DNA from: Hyphomicrobiales bacterium | Lineage (GTDB): Bacteria > Pseudomonadota > Alphaproteobacteria > Rhizobiales > Rhizobiaceae | Reading direction: 5' to 3' | Assembly (NCBI GenBank): GCA_021775455.1 | Contig: JAJFHU010000026.1 | Span: 1-64,000, forward strand | Length of the DNA: 64,000 bases | Shown: piece by piece, positions 17,685 to 27,615 of the stretch | Layout: every line of letters begins with the position of its first letter | Numbering within the stretch: the stretch's first letter is position 1 | The notes under the pieces: model-generated | What the model saw: the letters and a program-made list of their open reading frames with translations, nothing else | Databases searched by the model: none | What the model was told of the DNA's origin: nothing | Made by a program: the position numbers and the translations under genes

Positions 17685-19355
17685 ATGGCAAAAAAAGAAA
17701 AAGATCTGGTATTCGTTCCACTCGGTGGCGTTGGTGAAATTGGAATGAATCTGGCGCTTTATGGATACGGAAACAACCATAAACGTGAATGGATCATGGT
17801 GGATTGCGGGGTAACGTTTCCTGGTCCAGGCTTTCCTGGCGTTGACCTGGTGCTACCTGATATCCGCTTTGCCCAGGATTTGGGTGATGATCTAAAAGCA
17901 ATTGTCATTACCCATGCTCACGAAGATCATTATGGCGCGTTAATGAGTCTTTGGCCGATCCTGAAAAAGCCGGTTTTTTGCACCCCGTTCACTGCTGGCA
18001 TGCTGGAAGCAAAGGGTTCTTATGAACGCAATGCCCCCAAGATACCGGTTGAGATGTACGGCCCAGGGCGGAAGTTCTCGATTGGTGCATTCGAGATTGA
18101 ATCCGTTTACGTGACACATTCCATACCTGAGCCCATGGCGCTTGCCATCAACACACCGCTTGGCCGCATAATCCATACCGGTGACTGGAAGCTGGATGAC
18201 GAGCCAACTCTTGGTCACAACACGGATGCCAAGACCTTTCAACGTTTAGGCGATGAAGGCGTACTCGCGCTCATCTGCGATTCCACGAATACCATGCGGG
18301 ATGGTGTTTCACCTTCTGAAAAAGAAGTTTCAGATAGTCTTGCGAACCTGATTTCCAAGGCCTCCGGTCGAGTAGCAATTACTACATTTTCCTCCAATGT
18401 TGGTCGTATCCGATCAATTGCCCAGGCTGCGGAAAAAGTGGGGCGTCGCGTGATGCTGTTAGGAGCCTCAATCAGACGGGTAGTCGATGTTGCAACTGAT
18501 CTTGGAATGTTCAGTGACATTCAGGAGTTTGTTGAGGAAGACGAGTATAAATCGGTGGACCGAGACAAGCTGGTTATTATTTTAACTGGAAGCCAGGGTG
18601 AATCTCGTGCCGCCATGGCGAAGATTGCCCGGCAGGAACACCGCAATGTGGAGTTGGCACCGGGCGATACGGTGATTTATTCATCGCGAATAATTCCGGG
18701 TAATGAAAAGGCGATCATTGAAACCAAAAACCAGCTGATTGAACAGGGCCTCGATGTAATTGAGGATCGTGATGCTCTGGTCCATGTATCAGGGCACCCA
18801 CGACGAAACGAACTGCAGACCATGTATAAATGGACACGTCCGAAAATTTGCGTACCAGTGCATGGCGAAGCAGCCCATTTGAGTGCGCATGCTGCTCTAG
18901 CCGCAGATTCTGGAATTGAGCAAGTGGTGCCAGTGCGCAATGGTGACCTGGTTGTACTGGCTCCGGGCCCAGCCGAAATCGTCGATCAGGTTCCATATGG
19001 TCGCATTTACAAAGACGGGAACATCATCGGCGACGAAGGATCAATTGGGGTCAGTGAAAGGCGCAAGCTTTCCTATGTAGGTCATGTGGCGGTTTCCATC
19101 GTTATAGATAAGCGCGGTGAACTCGCTGATGAAATTGACATGGAAGTTATAGGTCTTCCCGATGTTGCCGCAAACGGTGAATTTTTCGATGATCTGTTGT
19201 TTGAGGCGGCAGTTGGAGCAATAACCAGCATTCCCAAGGGTCGCAGAAAAGACGAAGAGGTTGTCCGGGAAGCGGTACGTCGTGCTGTTCGTGCAGAAGC
19301 TCGAAACCTGTGGGGCAAGAAACCAATAACAACTGTGTTTGTAGCAAGGACATAG
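17685..19355 (+). CDS. rnj: Ribonuclease J
   Basis: Metallo-beta-lactamase/beta-CASP ribonuclease with 5' exonuclease and endonuclease activity in RNA maturation and decay. The zinc motif is complete (H77, H79, D81, H82 in THAHEDH), with a second histidine motif in VTHSIPEP and the beta-CASP region in the middle. ATG 17685 gives 556 residues beginning AKKEKDLVFVPLGGVGEIG, the usual length in rhizobia. A TTG at 17676 in frame is an alternative. It lies between birA and mce in the nuo transcript direction. Confidence 0.95.
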   Translation: MAKKEKDLVFVPLGGVGEIGMNLALYGYGNNHKREWIMVDCGVTFPGPGFPGVDLVLPDIRFAQDLGDDLKAIVITHAHEDHYGALMSLWPILKKPVFCTPFTAGMLEAKGSYERNAPKIPVEMYGPGRKFSIGAFEIESVYVTHSIPEPMALAINTPLGRIIHTGDWKLDDEPTLGHNTDAKTFQRLGDEGVLALICDSTNTMRDGVSPSEKEVSDSLANLISKASGRVAITTFSSNVGRIRSIAQAAEKVGRRVMLLGASIRRVVDVATDLGMFSDIQEFVEEDEYKSVDRDKLVIILTGSQGESRAAMAKIARQEHRNVELAPGDTVIYSSRIIPGNEKAIIETKNQLIEQGLDVIEDRDALVHVSGHPRRNELQTMYKWTRPKICVPVHGEAAHLSAHAALAADSGIEQVVPVRNGDLVVLAPGPAEIVDQVPYGRIYKDGNIIGDEGSIGVSERRKLSYVGHVAVSIVIDKRGELADEIDMEVIGLPDVAANGEFFDDLLFEAAVGAITSIPKGRRKDEEVVREAVRRAVRAEARNLWGKKPITTVFVART

Positions 19356-19362
19356 GGATAAC

Positions 19363-19767
19363 ATGATCGGTCGTTTGAACCATGTGGCAATTGCTGTACC
19401 AGATTTGAGATCTGGTATTGAAACATACGCGTCAGTATTGGGAGCCAAGGCAAGTGAACCCCAATCATTACCTGAACATGGTGTCACAGTTGTGTTTGTT
19501 GAACTACCCAATACCAAGATTGAATTGTTGGAGGTTCTGGGTGATGAATCGCCTATTGCGCCATTCATGGAACGCAATCCCGCAGGGGGAATTCATCACA
19601 TATGCTATGAGGTTGAAGACATTAAATCAGCACGTGATAAACTGGTTGAAAAAGGAGCTCGTGTACTTGGCGATGGAGAGCCAAAGAACGGCGCGCATGG
19701 CAAACCAGTCCTGTTTTTACATCCAAAGGATTTCTGCGGAACACTGGTGGAACTGGAACAGGTTTGA
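19363..19767 (+). CDS. mce: Methylmalonyl-CoA epimerase
   Basis: Interconverts (2R)- and (2S)-methylmalonyl-CoA in propionyl-CoA breakdown. The 134-residue VOC-fold protein has the metal ligand H7 in GRLNHVAIAV, a second histidine in GGIHHICYEV and the C-terminal glutamate in LVELEQ. It starts 7 bp after rnj, and its stop overlaps the next start (TGATG). The rnj-mce-DUF1467 order is common in rhizobia. Confidence 0.93.
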   Translation: MIGRLNHVAIAVPDLRSGIETYASVLGAKASEPQSLPEHGVTVVFVELPNTKIELLEVLGDESPIAPFMERNPAGGIHHICYEVEDIKSARDKLVEKGARVLGDGEPKNGAHGKPVLFLHPKDFCGTLVELEQV

Positions 19768-20051
19768 TGTCTTTCATCACGGGGTTTGCGATATACTTCA
19801 TTATTTGGTGGTTGACGCTGTTTGTTGTGTTGCCATACGGAAATGATTCACAAGCAGAAGTTGGCGATGTGACGGACGGTACTGATCCGGGGGCTCCCGT
19901 TAATCCACAATTTTTAAAAAAGCTGATTTGGAATAGCATGTTGGCTGGCGCGATATTTCTTCTGTACTGGTTTGTAACGCGAATTTTTGGCTTCTCGCTC
20001 GACAATGTACCCAACCTGTTTCCCGAACATTTGAAGTTCGGCAACGACTAA
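19767..20051 (+). CDS. DUF1467 family small membrane protein
   Basis: A 94-residue protein with two predicted membrane helices (about 3-22 and 57-76) and the DUF1467 pattern: WWLTLFVVLPYG after the first helix, then a short acidic loop. Function unknown. The ATG overlaps the mce stop, so it is probably translationally coupled. Last gene of the nuo-birA-rnj-mce run; the next 370 bp hold no plus-strand gene but a candidate minus-strand RNA. Confidence 0.85.
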   Translation: MSFITGFAIYFIIWWLTLFVVLPYGNDSQAEVGDVTDGTDPGAPVNPQFLKKLIWNSMLAGAIFLLYWFVTRIFGFSLDNVPNLFPEHLKFGND

Positions 20052-20080
20052 ACTCATCCAAACAATGTCAAATTATGATC

Positions 20081-20107
20081 AAAAAAAAGCAAGGCAAAAG
20101 CCTTGCT
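20081..20107 (-). terminator. Intrinsic terminator, minus strand
   Basis: Reading the minus strand: AGCAAGGC, loop TTTT, GCCTTGCT, followed by a run of T. The eight-base stem is perfect. No protein gene on the minus strand ends here, which is why I infer an RNA gene. Confidence 0.8.
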
Positions 20108-20228
20108 GAATGAGTTTGCGTGTCCCGATCCACTCCACTTTCATGGCGGCTGCGTTTTATCGCGCCCGGATCACATCCTCCCAAGACTAAGACCGCTAAA
20201 GGGTCGGTTACTCCAACTCTATTATGGC
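20081..20228 (-). ncRNA. Candidate small RNA, minus strand, between the DUF1467 gene and proS
   Basis: The minus strand has a complete transcription unit without an open frame. There are promoter-like elements (TTGCAT at 20264-20259 and TATGTT at 20242-20237, or CTTAGC at 20256-20251 and CTATCG at 20233-20228 with 17 bp). About 120 nt with several internal complementary stretches follow (GGATCGGGACACGCAAACTC, GATCCGGGC). A strong intrinsic terminator ends it. The position just upstream of proS resembles, from memory, that of the alphaproteobacterial alpha-r9 (Smr9C) sRNA; I could not check this. The 5' end is approximate. Confidence 0.55.
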
Positions 20229-20420
20229 GATAGATAAACATATCGTGAGTGCTAAGTCATGCAAAAATTGATGATCTGAAACAAAAGTTGAATGACTTTT
20301 GACCGTTTCTCGACGGGTCTGTGTCATTTCGGGACGAATGGATGCTGGGGCTTGTGCGCAACCGCAATAACGGCTTTATACGAGATTGAGATATTCAATC
20401 GATTCCGGTTCTACAAAAAT

Positions 20421-21746
20421 ATGCTTCTTTCCAGATATTTTCTTCCTATTCTCAAGGAAACACCCAAGGACGCGGAAATTGTTTCGCACCGGTTGATGCT
20501 GCGCGCCGGCATGATCCGGCAGCAATCTGCCGGGATTTACTCCTGGTTGCCTCTCGGATTACGAGTTCTAGATCGAATTTCTGACATCGTGCGCGAAGAA
20601 CAAAATCGCGCCGGCGCCATAGAAATTCTTATGCCCACAATTCAATCTGCTGACTTGTGGCGTGAGAGTGGTCGTTACGATGACTACGGCAAGGAAATGC
20701 TGCGGATTACCGACCGGCATGACCGTGACATGCTATACGGACCCACCAATGAGGAAATGGTAACCGAGATTTTTCGTTCCTATGTTCGATCCTACAAGGA
20801 TCTGCCGCTTAATCTATATCATATACAGTGGAAATTCCGGGATGAGGTTCGACCGCGGTTCGGTGTTATGCGTTCACGTGAATTCTTGATGAAGGATGCT
20901 TACTCGTTTGACCTCAATGAGGACAATGCACGTGCTGCCTATAATCGTATGTTTGTCGCCTACCTTAGGACATTTGACCGGCTCAGTCTTAAGGCCATTC
21001 CCATGCGTGCAGAGACCGGCCCGATTGGTGGGGACCTCAGCCATGAGTTCATCATCCTGGCAAAGACCGGGGAATCGGAAGTTTTCTGCGACAAGGTCTT
21101 TCAATCCATGGGAGTGCCTGGTGAAACCACTGACTTTGGAAATGACCAGGCAATCGCAGATATTGTAAAAACATGGACTACCCCTTATGCGGCCACCGAC
21201 GAAATGCATGACGAAGAGGCATGGTCGAAACTCGATGATGGTTCTCGCTTGTCTGAGCGCGGAATTGAAGTTGGCCACATCTTCTATTTTGGGACCAAGT
21301 ATTCAGATGCTATGAATGCCAACGTCATGGGACCGGATGGCAAAGAACATGCGGTACATATGGGCTCTTACGGAATTGGCCCAAGTCGCCTGGCTGCAGC
21401 GTTGATCGAAGCGTTCCATGATGACAAGGGAATAATCTGGCCAGAAGCCATTGCGCCATTTCATGTGGGTCTAATCAACATGAAACCCGGAGATGAAGCC
21501 TGTGATACCGAAAGTTCTTCTATCTATGAAGCGCTTAATACGGCAGGCGTGGAAACGTTGTATGATGATACCAACCAGAGTGCGGGTGCAAAGTTTGCAA
21601 CCATGGATCTGATTGGATTACCATATCAAATTGTAGTGGGTCCGCGTGGTCTCAAAAATGGCGAGATTGAAGTCAAAAAGCGATCCGATGACAGTCGGGA
21701 AATGATGTCAAAAGATGCGGTAATCAACAGGTTTTGTGGTGGGTAA
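20421..21746 (+). CDS. proS: Prolyl-tRNA synthetase (short alphaproteobacterial type)
   Basis: Class II aminoacyl-tRNA synthetase that charges tRNA-Pro. The class II motifs are present: [16 protein letters not shown] with [21 protein letters not shown] (motif 2), and [10 protein letters not shown] (motif 3). The 441-residue length shows that the ~180-residue INS editing domain of E. coli ProS is missing, as is usual in alphaproteobacteria. The ATG at 20421 begins [21 protein letters not shown], matching relatives; the frame is open upstream but has no family similarity there. Confidence 0.95.
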   Translation: MLLSRYFLPILKETPKDAEIVSHRLMLRAGMIRQQSAGIYSWLPLGLRVLDRISDIVREEQNRAGAIEILMPTIQSADLWRESGRYDDYGKEMLRITDRHDRDMLYGPTNEEMVTEIFRSYVRSYKDLPLNLYHIQWKFRDEVRPRFGVMRSREFLMKDAYSFDLNEDNARAAYNRMFVAYLRTFDRLSLKAIPMRAETGPIGGDLSHEFIILAKTGESEVFCDKVFQSMGVPGETTDFGNDQAIADIVKTWTTPYAATDEMHDEEAWSKLDDGSRLSERGIEVGHIFYFGTKYSDAMNANVMGPDGKEHAVHMGSYGIGPSRLAAALIEAFHDDKGIIWPEAIAPFHVGLINMKPGDEACDTESSSIYEALNTAGVETLYDDTNQSAGAKFATMDLIGLPYQIVVGPRGLKNGEIEVKKRSDDSREMMSKDAVINRFCGG

Positions 21747-23034
21747 CATTAGTCAGATACAGGAAGATGCCGCGCGAGGCGGGGCAGGTGCATTTTCTGC
21801 ATTTGAGCGAATGCTGGCTGGCCGGTATCTTAGAGCCCGCCGTAAGGAAACGTTCATATCCATTATCGCCGGTTTCTCGTTTCTGGGCATTATGTTGGGT
21901 GTTGCCACACTTATCGTAGTGATGGCTGTCATGAATGGATTTCGCGCTGAACTGCTGGATAAAATTCTTGGCATCAATGGCCACATGATCATAAATCCGA
22001 TCGATGGGGATTTCACAGATTATGCAGAACTTTCCAAACGCATTAATGGCGTAGACGGCGTGGATTACGCCATTCCATTGATTGAGGGACAGGTTTTGGT
22101 GTCTTCAGGAGTAGGCGGTAATGGTGCTTTGGTGCGGGGAATTCGCGAGGAAGATATTAAGCGGATCGGTGCGGTTTCAGACAATATAAAGGGCGGAACC
22201 CTGGATGGATTTGATAATTCGGGTGGTGTAGCGGTGGGAATTCGCCTGGCAAACAACCTCGGATTGCGCGCTGGTGATGACATTACCCTGATTTCGCCTG
22301 AAGGCGACGTAACTGCTTTTGGCACACTTCCCAGAGTGAAATCCTATCCGATATCGGCAGTATTTGAAATTGGCATGTCCGAGTATGACGCCAGTTTTAT
22401 CTTCATGCCACTGGAGGAATCCCAGCTCTACTTTAACGCAGATGGAAGAGTCGATGTTATTGAGGTGTACACAAGTGATCCAGATTCGGTTGACGGGCTT
22501 CGCGAACCCATTGAGCAAGCTGCGGCACGGCCGCTGTTTCTGACTGACTGGAAGCAAAGAAACGTCGTTTTTTTTCAGGCCCTGCAGGTTGAACGGAATG
22601 TCATGTTCATGATTTTAACGCTGATCATTTTGGTGGCGGCGCTCAACATCATATCTGGCTTGTTCATGCTGGTAAAAGACAAGGGCAAGGACATTGCGAT
22701 ATTGCGTACCATGGGGGCAAATCGGGGTGCGGTAATGCGCATCTTCTTTATGACAGGTGCTTCAATCGGTGTATCGGGAACATTGGTTGGTTTTGCGCTT
22801 GGTGTGATCCTGTGTCAGAGCGTCGAACACATTCGCCAGTTCCTTTCCTGGATTTCGGGAACCACCTTGTTCAACCCGGAACTGTATTTTCTGTCCCAGT
22901 TGCCTGCCAAAATGGATGTGTGGGAAACGGTAATGGTCGTTGTAATGTCCCTTGTACTATCGTTCCTGGCGACACTGTTTCCGGCTTGGCGTGCTGCCCG
23001 CCTCGATCCGGTAGAGGCATTGCGATATGAGTAA
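21736..23034 (+). CDS. lolC: Lipoprotein-releasing ABC transporter permease (LolC/LolE family)
   Basis: Inner-membrane permease that, with LolD, extracts outer-membrane lipoproteins for delivery to LolA. The 432-residue protein has the FtsX/MacB layout: an N-terminal helix (after [14 protein letters not shown]), a large periplasmic domain, and three C-terminal helices ending in [21 protein letters not shown]. Alphaproteobacteria have a single permease gene, so LolC/E and LolF labels are used interchangeably. GTG 21736 overlaps the proS stop by 11 bp. The lolD start overlaps its end by 8 bp. Confidence 0.92.
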   Translation: MVGNISQIQEDAARGGAGAFSAFERMLAGRYLRARRKETFISIIAGFSFLGIMLGVATLIVVMAVMNGFRAELLDKILGINGHMIINPIDGDFTDYAELSKRINGVDGVDYAIPLIEGQVLVSSGVGGNGALVRGIREEDIKRIGAVSDNIKGGTLDGFDNSGGVAVGIRLANNLGLRAGDDITLISPEGDVTAFGTLPRVKSYPISAVFEIGMSEYDASFIFMPLEESQLYFNADGRVDVIEVYTSDPDSVDGLREPIEQAAARPLFLTDWKQRNVVFFQALQVERNVMFMILTLIILVAALNIISGLFMLVKDKGKDIAILRTMGANRGAVMRIFFMTGASIGVSGTLVGFALGVILCQSVEHIRQFLSWISGTTLFNPELYFLSQLPAKMDVWETVMVVVMSLVLSFLATLFPAWRAARLDPVEALRYE

Positions 23035-23722
23035 TGTCAATAACTTGACCCTCAAGCTTCAACAGGTAGGCCGTACTTACGGTAAGGGCGAACACGCCCT
23101 GACGGTATTGAAGGGACTTGATCTGGAAATATCGAGTGGAGAGATGGTTTCCCTGATAGCGCCGTCAGGGGCAGGGAAGTCTACGCTGTTGCATTCTGCC
23201 GGTTTGCTTGAGCGTCCCGATGACGGTGAAATCTATGTCGCAGGGCTGGCGACGCGTGGTTTGAGTGATCAACAAAGAACTGCTCTTAGACGCGAAACAA
23301 TCGGGTTCGTGTATCAATTTCATCATTTGTTGCCAGAATTTTCCGCCGAAGAAAATTTGATGATACCGCAAATGATTGGGGGAATTTCGAAATCGTTGGC
23401 GAGAGAGCGAGCGCATGAATTACTCGACTACATGAAGATTGCAGATCGCAGTGCCCACCGCCCGGCCGAGTTATCCGGCGGCGAACAGCAAAGGGTCGCG
23501 ATTGCCCGTGCTGTGGCAAACAACCCGCAACTGTTACTTGCCGACGAACCAACAGGAAATCTAGATCCGGAAACAGCTGATCACGTCTTCCGTATGCTGG
23601 AAAAACTGGTTCGAACGACTGGACTGGCAGCATTGATTGCTACCCACAATCACGAAATTGCCAAAAGAATGGACAGGTGCGTAGCCCTTGAAGGCGGTCA
23701 AGTCATTGAATTAAAAAAATAA
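23027..23722 (+). CDS. lolD: Lipoprotein-releasing ABC transporter ATPase LolD
   Basis: ATPase of the lipoprotein release system. The 231-residue protein has all ABC motifs: Walker [12 protein letters not shown] (about 46-56), signature LSGGEQQR, Walker [13 protein letters not shown], and the switch histidine in IATHNHE. It belongs to the LolD/MacB/FtsE subfamily and pairs with the overlapping lolC. Confidence 0.94.
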   Translation: MSNVNNLTLKLQQVGRTYGKGEHALTVLKGLDLEISSGEMVSLIAPSGAGKSTLLHSAGLLERPDDGEIYVAGLATRGLSDQQRTALRRETIGFVYQFHHLLPEFSAEENLMIPQMIGGISKSLARERAHELLDYMKIADRSAHRPAELSGGEQQRVAIARAVANNPQLLLADEPTGNLDPETADHVFRMLEKLVRTTGLAALIATHNHEIAKRMDRCVALEGGQVIELKK

Positions 23723-23742
23723 TTTAAATTGCATTGTTTTTG

Positions 23743-23778
23743 TTGACAAAAAAGAACAAATGTGAACATATACAGAAC
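23743..23778 (+). promoter_or_regulatory. SOS promoter: LexA box overlapping a -35/-10 pair
   Basis: A consensus -35 TTGACA (23743-23748) is followed 18 bp later by CATATA (23767-23772). Overlapping the -10 is GAAC-N7-GAAC (23764-23778), the exact alphaproteobacterial LexA operator (GTTC-N7-GTTC on the other strand). A further GAAC half-site is at 23754-23757. LexA bound here would cover the polymerase site. The only gene downstream before dnaE is the 32-codon ORF. Confidence 0.7.
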
Positions 23779-23817
23779 ATAACGTAATCGCAATAAGCGA
23801 CACACGGGAGAAGTTCT

Positions 23818-23916
23818 ATGTATGTGACTATTCGTGATTTGGTTTCTCTGGTTACTATCAGCCTGTTTTTGACTTCCATGTTTACCTGGGTCGAAATATT
23901 GAAGTTGGTTGCATAA
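23818..23916 (+). CDS. 32-residue single-span membrane peptide, probably SOS-induced
   Basis: This tiny gene is shorter than a normal ORF cut-off. ATG 23818 has a good ribosome site (GGGAGAAG, 23805-23812). The peptide begins MYVTIRDLVSLVTISLF and ends in VEILKLVA: a charged RD pair at 6-7, one hydrophobic helix at about 8-26, and a single Lys near the end. It sits 40 bp downstream of a perfect LexA box. I do not recognise a named family. By analogy it resembles Caulobacter SidA, a 29-residue LexA-controlled inner-membrane cell-division inhibitor; this is inference from size, topology and regulation, not sequence homology. No gene was seen from 23917 to 24071. Confidence 0.62.
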   Translation: MYVTIRDLVSLVTISLFLTSMFTWVEILKLVA

Positions 23917-24071
23917 GTTTTATGTTGAGTTTCTGAGGTTCAATAATTTTCGTTATCCAACGTTCATTGACCATGTGGGCTTGAACTTGTTTTGACAGTT
24001 TCAGACAATCGCAGCATCGAGTGTACTATTCACTGGTATTTAATCGACTTCGATTCTCAGAAACGGTCCAG

Positions 24072-27000
24072 ATGGCTTCCAAAGCAACGAATGCACTACA
24101 TCAGGCACTGAAAGGTGCGTCAACTCCAGGCAGCTCCAATGATAATGCTGCAAAGTGTGAATTCATTCATTTGCACACTCATTCAGCATATTCCCTGCTT
24201 GAAGGTGCCCTGCCACTTGCGAAACTGGTTGATCGCGCTCTGCAGGATAAACAACCGGCTGTAGCCGTTACTGATCGCAACAATTTGTTTGGGGCACTTG
24301 AATTTTCTGAAAAAGCGGCTACGGCGGGTTTGCAACCGATAATTGGGTGCATGCTGGCGGTGAAGTTTTCTGATGAATTTTCGGATGGTGCCGGAACTAC
24401 AAAAACTGATTATCCTTTTTTGGTTTTATTGGCAGCAAGCGAAAGTGGATTTGGAAATCTCACAAAGCTCGTAAGCCATGCACATCTGACCGGTACCGGG
24501 ATAGATGTTCCCCACGTTACATTCGAAGATCTATCTGAACATGAGAACGGTATTATTTGTCTGACCGGTGCAGACGAAGGGCCAATAAATCCTCTGTTGG
24601 ACAATGGAAACCAAACGGGGGCTCAAGCGAGGCTGGATTCGCTAAAGGTGCTGTTCGGTGATCGCCTTTATGTCGAGCTTCAGCGTCACGGCAGCGAAAG
24701 ACGCCGTACTGAATCTGCTCTAATTGAGTTGGCATATGAAAATGAAATCCCGTTGGTTGCGACCAACCAGCCATACTTTGGTACCAGGGAAGATTTTGAA
24801 GCGCATGATGCACTGATTTGTATTGCTGATGGTGCAGTAATTAACATGGATAACCGCCGCCGACTGACAAGCGAGCATTATTTTAAAAGCCAGGCGGAGA
24901 TGAAGCTGCTTTTTCGCGATTTGCCGGAAGCAATAGAAAACACAGTCGAAATTGCCAGGCGATGTTCATTCAGACCGCAAACGCGCGATCCGATCTTGCC
25001 CTGGTTTGCTGTCAGCAGCGATACCGTCGAAGATCCGGAAGCTGCTCTTGAAGCGGAATTTTCTGAACTGAAGGCTCAGGCAGAGGCTGGATTAAAGGTC
25101 CGGCTGGATGAAAACGGAATGGCGGATGGGTTCAGCGTTGATGAATATGAGGCTCGACTGGATTTTGAATTAAACGTCATCAATCAGATGAAATATCCGG
25201 GGTACTTCCTGATTGTTGCCGATTTCATTATATGGGCAAAAGAGCGCGACATTCCTGTTGGTCCAGGACGAGGGTCCGGGGCCGGCTCACTGGTTGCCTG
25301 GTCTTTGACGATTACTGACATTGATCCGATGCGCTTCTCACTTCTTTTTGAGAGGTTCCTTAACCCCGAGCGGGTATCAATGCCGGACTTTGATATAGAC
25401 TTCTGTCAGGATCGCCGGGAAGAAGTAATCCATTATGTTCAGGAAAAATATGGGGCGGACCAGGTTGCCCAGATTATAACTTTTGGGACATTGCAGGCTC
25501 GGGCAGTGTTGCGCGATGTCGGTCGAGTTTTACAAATGCCTTATGGGCAAGTGGACCGGTTGTGCAAACTGGTGCCGAACAATCCAGCTAATCCGGTAAC
25601 ACTAACTCAGGCGATAGATGGTGAACCGAAACTGCAGGAAGCGCGCCGGGAAGAAGAAATTGTTGATGTTTTATTTAACATCGCAACTCGACTGGAAGGC
25701 CTGTACCGTCACGCATCAACACACGCGGCGGGAATTGTTATCGGCGACCGCAAGCTGGATGAACTGGTTCCTCTTTATCGTGATCCGCGTTCAGAAATGC
25801 CGGTAACCCAGTACAACATGAAATGGGTGGAACAGGCTGGGCTTGTTAAATTCGATTTTCTTGGACTTAAAACCCTCACCGTTCTGGATCACGCGGTAAA
25901 ATTCCTGGCTCGACGCGGTGTGGTTATCGACCTTGCCAGAATACCCCTTGATGAACCAAAGGCGTTTGAAATGCTTTCCCGAGGTGAAACCGTTGGCGTG
26001 TTTCAGCTTGAAGGGCAGGGTATGCGTAAAGCGCTCGTGGGGATGAGACCAGACAGGTTTGAGGATATCATTGCTCTGGTGGCCCTTTATAGACCGGGTC
26101 CAATGGACAATATTCCCACCTACAACGCCCGAAAACACGGCGAGGAACAACCCGACTACTACCATGAAAAGATTGAGGAAGTTCTGAAAGAAACCTATGG
26201 CGTCATCATTTATCAGGAGCAGGTGATGCAAATTGCGCAAATCCTGTCCGGATACTCGTTGGGTGAAGCGGACATCTTGCGCCGGGCCATGGGCAAGAAA
26301 ATCCGTTCAGAAATGGACAAGCAGCGCTCACGATTTGTAAATGGCGCTGAAGAGCGAGGGCTCCAGAAAAACCAGGCTAACATGATATTCGATTTGCTGG
26401 CCAAGTTTGCAGACTACGGTTTCAACAAATCTCATGCCGCCGCATATGCTCTGGTTTCCTACCAAACGGCTTGGGTCAAGGCCAACTATCCGGTCGAGTT
26501 TCTGGCCGCTTCAATGCAACTGGATCAGGGGAACACTGACAAGCTCAACACCTTTTATCAGGAAGCGGGAAACCTCGAAATAGAAGTTATTCCTCCAAAT
26601 GTGAATCGCTCCGGTGTAGGGTTTGACGTTGAAGGAGAAAAAATCCTTTATGCACTGGCAGCCATAAAGGGCGTTGGCGAAGGTGCAGCAGAGCAAATAG
26701 TTTCGACACGGGAAAACGGCGGGCAATTTCAATCACTGGCAGATTTTTTTTCAAGGCTGGATATTCGGCAGGTTAATAAACGCACAATAGAAAACCTGAT
26801 ATGCGCTGGCGCCTTTGATTGTTTTGGCAGGCCACGGGAACAACTTCTGGCTGGCATTGAACGCTTGATGGGGCATGCAAATCGTACTGCGCAGGATCGT
26901 GAAACCGGTCAAAATGACATGTTTGGTCAAGCTGGCGAAGACTCAGCGCAGATTGAACTACCAAATGTGGAACCCTGGGTACCGTCTGAAAAACTGAACC

Positions 27001-27602
27001 GCGAATTTCAATCGGTAGGTTTCTATCTTAGCGCCCATCCGCTGGATGAATTCAAAACGGTTCTGGATCGCATGAGGGTTCAATTGTTTTCCGATTTTGA
27101 AGTTTCTGTTCGCTCAGGTGCTACCGCCGGCCGGTTGGCAGGAACCATAACCGTTAGGCAGGACAGAAAAACCCGGCAAGGTAAGCGAATGAGTATTCTT
27201 ACCGTTTCCGATCCATCCGGTCAGTATGAAGCAATCATGTTTGAAGAAACACTCAACCAGTTTGGTGAGTTTCTTGAAGCTGGCATGTCTGCAATGATGC
27301 TTGTCAACGCTGATATTTCTCCAGAAGGCATAGGTATCCGCATTCAAAGTGCAGAACCGATTGAAAAAGTTGCATCTCGTGAACAAAAGGAGATGACGAT
27401 TTTTGTGCGCGATCCATCTCCAATTGATAATTTGCCGACACTTCTGGAGCGTGGCGGCGAAGGTCATGTTTCAATTGTGGTAATGCAAGATAACGGAGCG
27501 CGAGAAATTGAAGTGCGATTGAAAGACCGTTTCCGTCTCTCATCGCGGGTACAAAGTGCCTTGAAATCCGTACCTGGCGTCGTGGATGTTTCGTTGCACT
27601 AG
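24072..27602 (+). CDS. dnaE: DNA polymerase III alpha subunit
   Basis: Replicative DNA polymerase catalytic subunit. The order of parts is: N-terminal PHP domain (FIHLHTHSAYSLLEG, about 32-46), palm with catalytic D439 and D441 in MPDFDIDFCQDRR, the fingers region (GVIIYQEQVMQIAQ), a helix-hairpin-helix (AIKGVGEGAAEQI), and an OB fold near 1000-1080. ATG 24072 gives 1176 residues. The frame is open 17 codons further upstream without similarity, and no clear ribosome site marks either. An SOS-boxed microgene sits directly upstream in the same direction. Confidence 0.95.
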   Translation: MASKATNALHQALKGASTPGSSNDNAAKCEFIHLHTHSAYSLLEGALPLAKLVDRALQDKQPAVAVTDRNNLFGALEFSEKAATAGLQPIIGCMLAVKFSDEFSDGAGTTKTDYPFLVLLAASESGFGNLTKLVSHAHLTGTGIDVPHVTFEDLSEHENGIICLTGADEGPINPLLDNGNQTGAQARLDSLKVLFGDRLYVELQRHGSERRRTESALIELAYENEIPLVATNQPYFGTREDFEAHDALICIADGAVINMDNRRRLTSEHYFKSQAEMKLLFRDLPEAIENTVEIARRCSFRPQTRDPILPWFAVSSDTVEDPEAALEAEFSELKAQAEAGLKVRLDENGMADGFSVDEYEARLDFELNVINQMKYPGYFLIVADFIIWAKERDIPVGPGRGSGAGSLVAWSLTITDIDPMRFSLLFERFLNPERVSMPDFDIDFCQDRREEVIHYVQEKYGADQVAQIITFGTLQARAVLRDVGRVLQMPYGQVDRLCKLVPNNPANPVTLTQAIDGEPKLQEARREEEIVDVLFNIATRLEGLYRHASTHAAGIVIGDRKLDELVPLYRDPRSEMPVTQYNMKWVEQAGLVKFDFLGLKTLTVLDHAVKFLARRGVVIDLARIPLDEPKAFEMLSRGETVGVFQLEGQGMRKALVGMRPDRFEDIIALVALYRPGPMDNIPTYNARKHGEEQPDYYHEKIEEVLKETYGVIIYQEQVMQIAQILSGYSLGEADILRRAMGKKIRSEMDKQRSRFVNGAEERGLQKNQANMIFDLLAKFADYGFNKSHAAAYALVSYQTAWVKANYPVEFLAASMQLDQGNTDKLNTFYQEAGNLEIEVIPPNVNRSGVGFDVEGEKILYALAAIKGVGEGAAEQIVSTRENGGQFQSLADFFSRLDIRQVNKRTIENLICAGAFDCFGRPREQLLAGIERLMGHANRTAQDRETGQNDMFGQAGEDSAQIELPNVEPWVPSEKLNREFQSVGFYLSAHPLDEFKTVLDRMRVQLFSDFEVSVRSGATAGRLAGTITVRQDRKTRQGKRMSILTVSDPSGQYEAIMFEETLNQFGEFLEAGMSAMMLVNADISPEGIGIRIQSAEPIEKVASREQKEMTIFVRDPSPIDNLPTLLERGGEGHVSIVVMQDNGAREIEVRLKDRFRLSSRVQSALKSVPGVVDVSLH

Positions 27603-27615
27603 TCGGAGGAAATCA

